Assembly: GCA_011046405.1 (NCBI GenBank)
Contig: DSAR01000306.1
Span: 1-7,319, forward strand
Direction of reading: 5' to 3'
Origin: Chloroflexota bacterium
GTDB lineage: Bacteria; Chloroflexota; Anaerolineae; B4-G1
Length of the DNA: 7,319 nucleotides
The translations under genes and the position numbers were made by a program. Below the pieces are notes generated by a model that was not told the DNA's origin, did no database searches, and saw only the letters and a list, made by a program, of their open reading frames with translations. Shown piece by piece: positions 6,383 to 7,319 of the stretch. Position 1 is the first letter of the stretch; each line of letters begins with the position of its first letter.

Positions 6383-6411
6383 TTGACATAGAACGTATGT
6401 TCTTGTATAAT
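6383..6411 (+). promoter_or_regulatory. lexA promoter (consensus sigma-70 type)
   Basis: TTGACA (6383-6388) and TATAAT (6406-6411) are both exact consensus hexamers at the ideal 17-bp spacing. Transcription would start near 6418, giving a leader of about 104 nt. A promoter this strong fits a gene held down by its own repressor. Confidence 0.9.
6390..6403 (+). promoter_or_regulatory. LexA (SOS) operator GAAC-N4-GTTC
   Basis: AGAACGTATGTTCT has arms AGAAC and GTTCT that are perfectly complementary around GTAT. It matches the GAAC-N4-GTTC box of Bacillus-type LexA (DinR). It fills most of the spacer between the -35 and -10 of the lexA promoter, so a bound repressor would shut out RNA polymerase. 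This is direct sequence support for autoregulation of lexA. Confidence 0.9.
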
Positions 6412-6417
6412 AAGGTC

Positions 6418-6521
6418 GCTTTTCAATGCAGGTATCGGGATCTGGAGCAACGCTCGCGTGCGATGGTCGCTGCGTAGCTTGATTCGAGTTGGCTCTGGCT
6501 CGTCCAGCTTAGGAGGTCTAG
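6418..6521 (+). other. lexA leader with ribosome binding site
   Basis: This is the predicted untranslated leader from about 6418 to the lexA start. AGGAGG (6511-6516) lies 5 nt ahead of the ATG at 6522, an excellent ribosome binding site. The leader also holds an 18-codon ATG reading frame (6426-6482) with no ribosome binding site, and GGTCGC occurs twice (6414 and 6465). I see no riboswitch or attenuator. Confidence 0.55.
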
Positions 6522-7196
6522 ATGACACAGACATCAAGTACCCATGAGTATTTATCCGAGAGACAGCAGAATATCCTGGCATTTTTGAACAGATACATCG
6601 GACAGCATGGCTATCCCCCTTCCATTCGAGAGATTGGAGACGCGGCCGGGATCAGTTCCACCTCCGTGGTGAGCTACAACCTGGATCGTCTGGAGGAAAA
6701 AGGTTACATCGACCGCGAACCGGATGTCTCGCGAGGGTTGCGATTGACGTCAGACGCAGACGCCTACGTGGATGCGGGTAGAGATGCCGTTATCCAGATC
6801 CCGCTGTTGGGGCGCATCGTCGCCGGTGCGCCCATCCCGGTGCCCGAGAGCGATTTCTCCTTGATGGGAGATGATACGATCGAGCTGACGCGCGACCTGC
6901 TCGGCGATCCGGAGAACCTGTATGCATTGCAGGTCGAAGGAAATTCGATGATCGATGCATTAGTCCACGATGGCGACGTCGTCGTGATGCGGCACCAGCG
7001 GCGCGTCGAAAACGGAGAGATGGCTGCGGTGTGGCTCAAAGATAGCGGCGAGGTGACCCTCAAACGCTTCTATCACGAGGGCGGGCGGGTGCGGCTTCAG
7101 CCGGCGAACCCCACGATGGGGCCGATTTACGTGGATGATCCCCGCATGGTCGAAGTTCAGGGTAAAGTGGTCATGGTCATCCGGCAACTGCATTGA
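6522..7196 (+). CDS. lexA: LexA repressor (SOS response regulator, self-cleaving)
   Basis: LexA represses DNA-damage genes as a dimer. RecA filaments on single-stranded DNA trigger it to cut itself, which opens the SOS response. The 224-residue product has an N-terminal winged helix-turn-helix (about 10-75) with LSERQQNILAFL, YPPSIREIGDAAGISSTSVV and LDRLEEKGYI. A linker follows, then the cleavage site IVAGAPI with the scissile A101-G102, and an S24-type peptidase domain with catalytic S142 in EGNSM and K181 in VTLKRF. It is about 20 residues longer than the E. coli (202) or B. subtilis (205) proteins; the extra length lies in the N-terminal tail and the linker before the cleavage site. The start ATG at 6522 has AGGAGG 5 nt upstream. 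It is transcribed alone from a promoter that contains a LexA box. The final A of its stop codon is the first base of the downstream 8-bp repeat array. Confidence 0.97.
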   Translation: MTQTSSTHEYLSERQQNILAFLNRYIGQHGYPPSIREIGDAAGISSTSVVSYNLDRLEEKGYIDREPDVSRGLRLTSDADAYVDAGRDAVIQIPLLGRIVAGAPIPVPESDFSLMGDDTIELTRDLLGDPENLYALQVEGNSMIDALVHDGDVVVMRHQRRVENGEMAAVWLKDSGEVTLKRFYHEGGRVRLQPANPTMGPIYVDDPRMVEVQGKVVMVIRQLH

Positions 7197-7319
7197 GCGA
7201 ATCAGCGAGTTAGCGAATCAGCGAGTCAGCGAGTCAGCGAGTCAGCGAGTCAGCGAATCAGCGAATCAGCGAATCAGCGAATCAGCGAGTCAGCGAATCA
7301 GCGAATCAGCGAATCAGCG
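7196..7319. repeat. 8-bp tandem repeat array AGCGARTC (at least 15.5 units)
   Basis: From the last base of the lexA stop to the window edge, the sequence is an unbroken 8-bp tandem repeat. Nine units are AGCGAATC, five are AGCGAGTC (7220, 7228, 7236, 7244, 7284) and one is AGCGAGTT (7204); a partial unit AGCG ends the window. The array continues beyond it. Apart from that one C-to-T change, only the sixth base varies (A or G). Units do not pair with each other, so no hairpin is expected. There are no spacers, so it is not a CRISPR. It looks like a minisatellite formed by replication slippage. Confidence 0.95.

Noticed and set aside
6426..6482. 18-codon upstream reading frame as a real gene
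   Set aside because: It has no ribosome binding site and no recognisable peptide; it is kept only as a low-interest observation on the lexA leader.
7196..7319. CRISPR array
   Set aside because: The 8-bp units abut without spacers and are far too short; this is a simple tandem repeat.

Overview
The window carries four confidently identified bacterial genes. They are clpB (minus strand), tkt and fdhD (plus strand, overlapping by 4 bp), and lexA (plus strand, with its own promoter). The gene-free stretches between them are rich in repeats. The coding DNA is GC-rich. The LexA-type operator has the GAAC-N4-GTTC form known from Gram-positive-type LexA rather than the proteobacterial CTG-N10-CAG form. 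The transketolase resembles Thermus-like enzymes, and the intergenic DNA is full of REP-like hairpins. Together this suggests an environmental bacterium, perhaps of the Chloroflexota (Anaerolineae-like). That assignment is an inference from style and memory, not from a database search.

Layout. Positions 1-353 are gene-free and hold a cluster of small perfect hairpins (3-103), a longer imperfect hairpin (238-289) and a 14-bp tandem duplication (319-346) just past the end of clpB. ClpB, the protein disaggregase, occupies 354-2945 on the minus strand. The 577-bp divergent spacer 2946-3522 holds a nested inverted repeat built on CACGAAT (2981-3119), a loose CACGAAT cluster (3129-3161), a second element of the same design built on CACAGATT (3211-3307), and two candidate sigma-70-type promoters for transketolase. 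Transketolase (3523-5532) and FdhD (5529-6305) overlap at ATGA and end at a strong intrinsic terminator (6330-6368), so they look like a two-gene operon. After the terminator comes a near-ideal promoter (TTGACA-17-TATAAT) with an SOS operator in its spacer, a leader of about 104 nt, and lexA (6522-7196). An 8-bp tandem array begins on the last base of the lexA stop codon and runs off the window.

How the genes relate. ClpB (rescue of aggregated protein), transketolase (pentose phosphate/Calvin carbon shuffling), FdhD (sulfuration of the molybdenum/tungsten cofactor for formate dehydrogenase) and LexA (SOS repressor) are housekeeping or stress genes and do not form one pathway. The only close link is the translational overlap of tkt and fdhD. 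I see no clear new multi-gene system. The points most worth a second look are the intergenic repeats, the 8-bp array in which nearly every unit carries a GANTC site, the FdhD with a single cysteine in its active-site loop, and the neat lexA autoregulatory promoter.
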